A stretch of DNA of 6,606 nucleotides from Elusimicrobiota bacterium (lineage in GTDB: Bacteria; Elusimicrobiota; Elusimicrobia; UBA1565; JACRDR01): contig JACRDR010000250.1 of the NCBI GenBank assembly GCA_016212845.1, forward strand, positions 1 to 6,606, written 5' to 3'. Shown here piece after piece: positions 6,495-6,606 of this stretch; the stretch's first letter is position 1; every line of letters starts with the position of its first letter. The notes below the pieces were generated by a model. It ran no database searches and was not told where the DNA came from. It saw nothing but the letters and a program-made list of their open reading frames with translations. The translations under genes and the position numbers were made by a program.

Positions 6495-6523
6495 TTGAAA
6501 TCCCATCGAAGCAGCCGCATACT
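6495..6523 (+). promoter_or_regulatory. Sigma70-like promoter for the divergent + strand gene
   Basis: TTGAAA (6495-6500, 5 of 6 matches to TTGACA) and CATACT (6518-6523, 4 of 6 matches to TATAAT) are separated by the optimal 17 nt. A start site about 7 nt downstream falls near 6529-6531, only 4-6 nt before the ATG at 6535. No Shine-Dalgarno lies before that ATG, so a nearly leaderless transcript is predicted. Confidence 0.45.
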
Positions 6524-6534
6524 CCTCAATAGTC

Positions 6535-6606
6535 ATGAGCGAGCCGGAGATTCAGCTACGCAGGAAGGAGACGCCGGAATCCGGCCGGCGCCGGACGCTG
6601 GCGCTC
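6535..6606 (+). CDS. Divergent paralogue of the 5409-6365 membrane-anchored protein, N-terminal 24 residues only
   Basis: The reading frame opens at ATG 6535 and runs to the window end without a stop, encoding MSEPEIQLRRKETPESGRRR followed by TLAL. Aligned without gaps to the start of the 5409-6365 protein (MNEPTIQVRRTAAPVSGRSR then TAVL), 14 of 24 residues are identical, including EP, IQ, RR, P, SGR and RT. This is far above chance for two open frames and shows that both are real and related. The only in-frame stop upstream is TGA at 6496-6498. No ATG, GTG or TTG lies between it and 6535, so the start is fixed. The frame is just entering what should be the hydrophobic anchor, by analogy with its partner. 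The function is unknown. It was too short to be seen by length-based gene calling alone. Confidence 0.75.
   Translation, partial: MSEPEIQLRRKETPESGRRRTLAL

Noticed and set aside
6070..6498. A 142-codon open frame on the + strand overlapping the start of the - strand gene and the divergent spacer
   Set aside because: It overlaps the paralogue-supported N-terminus of the 5409-6365 gene, has no recognisable domain, and ends before the real + strand start at 6535.
1..6606. CRISPR array, tRNA, rRNA or insertion sequence
   Set aside because: No regularly spaced repeats, cloverleaf, rRNA-like sequence, transposase frame or terminal inverted repeats were seen on either strand.

Overview
The window is about two thirds G+C and fully coding-dense. 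It looks like a bacterial chromosome segment from a Gram-negative-type organism, because it has a type IV pilus retraction ATPase and a lipoprotein signal peptide. No marker fixes the phylum. A high-G+C uncultured lineage such as Elusimicrobiota or a deltaproteobacterial relative is only a guess from the style of the proteins (long Ala/Ser-rich exported proteins, pilus genes beside a CNB protein).

Left half, + strand (2-3394): a tightly packed four-gene operon. The C-terminal part of a PilT-type ATPase is followed by a cyclic-nucleotide-binding (CNB) plus GAF-like protein, the ribosomal silencing factor RsfS, and arginyl-tRNA synthetase ArgS. Each junction is a 1-4 nt stop/start overlap with no good Shine-Dalgarno sequence, so translation is probably coupled along the whole unit. 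It mixes surface motility, nucleotide sensing and translation. The ArgS class I 'HIGH' signature reads HLAS.

Middle, - strand (3402-3932): a small predicted lipoprotein gene with a strong ribosome binding site, convergent with argS and only 7 bp from its stop. Beyond its start lies a strong intrinsic terminator (about 4002-4046) that ends the next - strand unit.

Right half, - strand (4068-6365): two adjacent genes 3 bp apart. The Shine-Dalgarno of the second is built into the last codons of the first. Both encode single-pass membrane-anchored proteins with a short basic cytoplasmic tail, a long low-complexity Ala/Ser/Gly-rich stalk and a Cys-containing C-terminal region. Neither is recognised as a named family.

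Right edge, + strand (6535-6606): the first 24 codons of another gene diverge from this pair. Its N-terminus matches that of the 5409-6365 protein at 14 of 24 positions without gaps, which reveals a divergently arranged paralogue. A sigma70-like promoter sits so close to its start codon that its mRNA is predicted to be nearly leaderless. This divergent cluster of stalk proteins is the least explained and most interesting part of the window.
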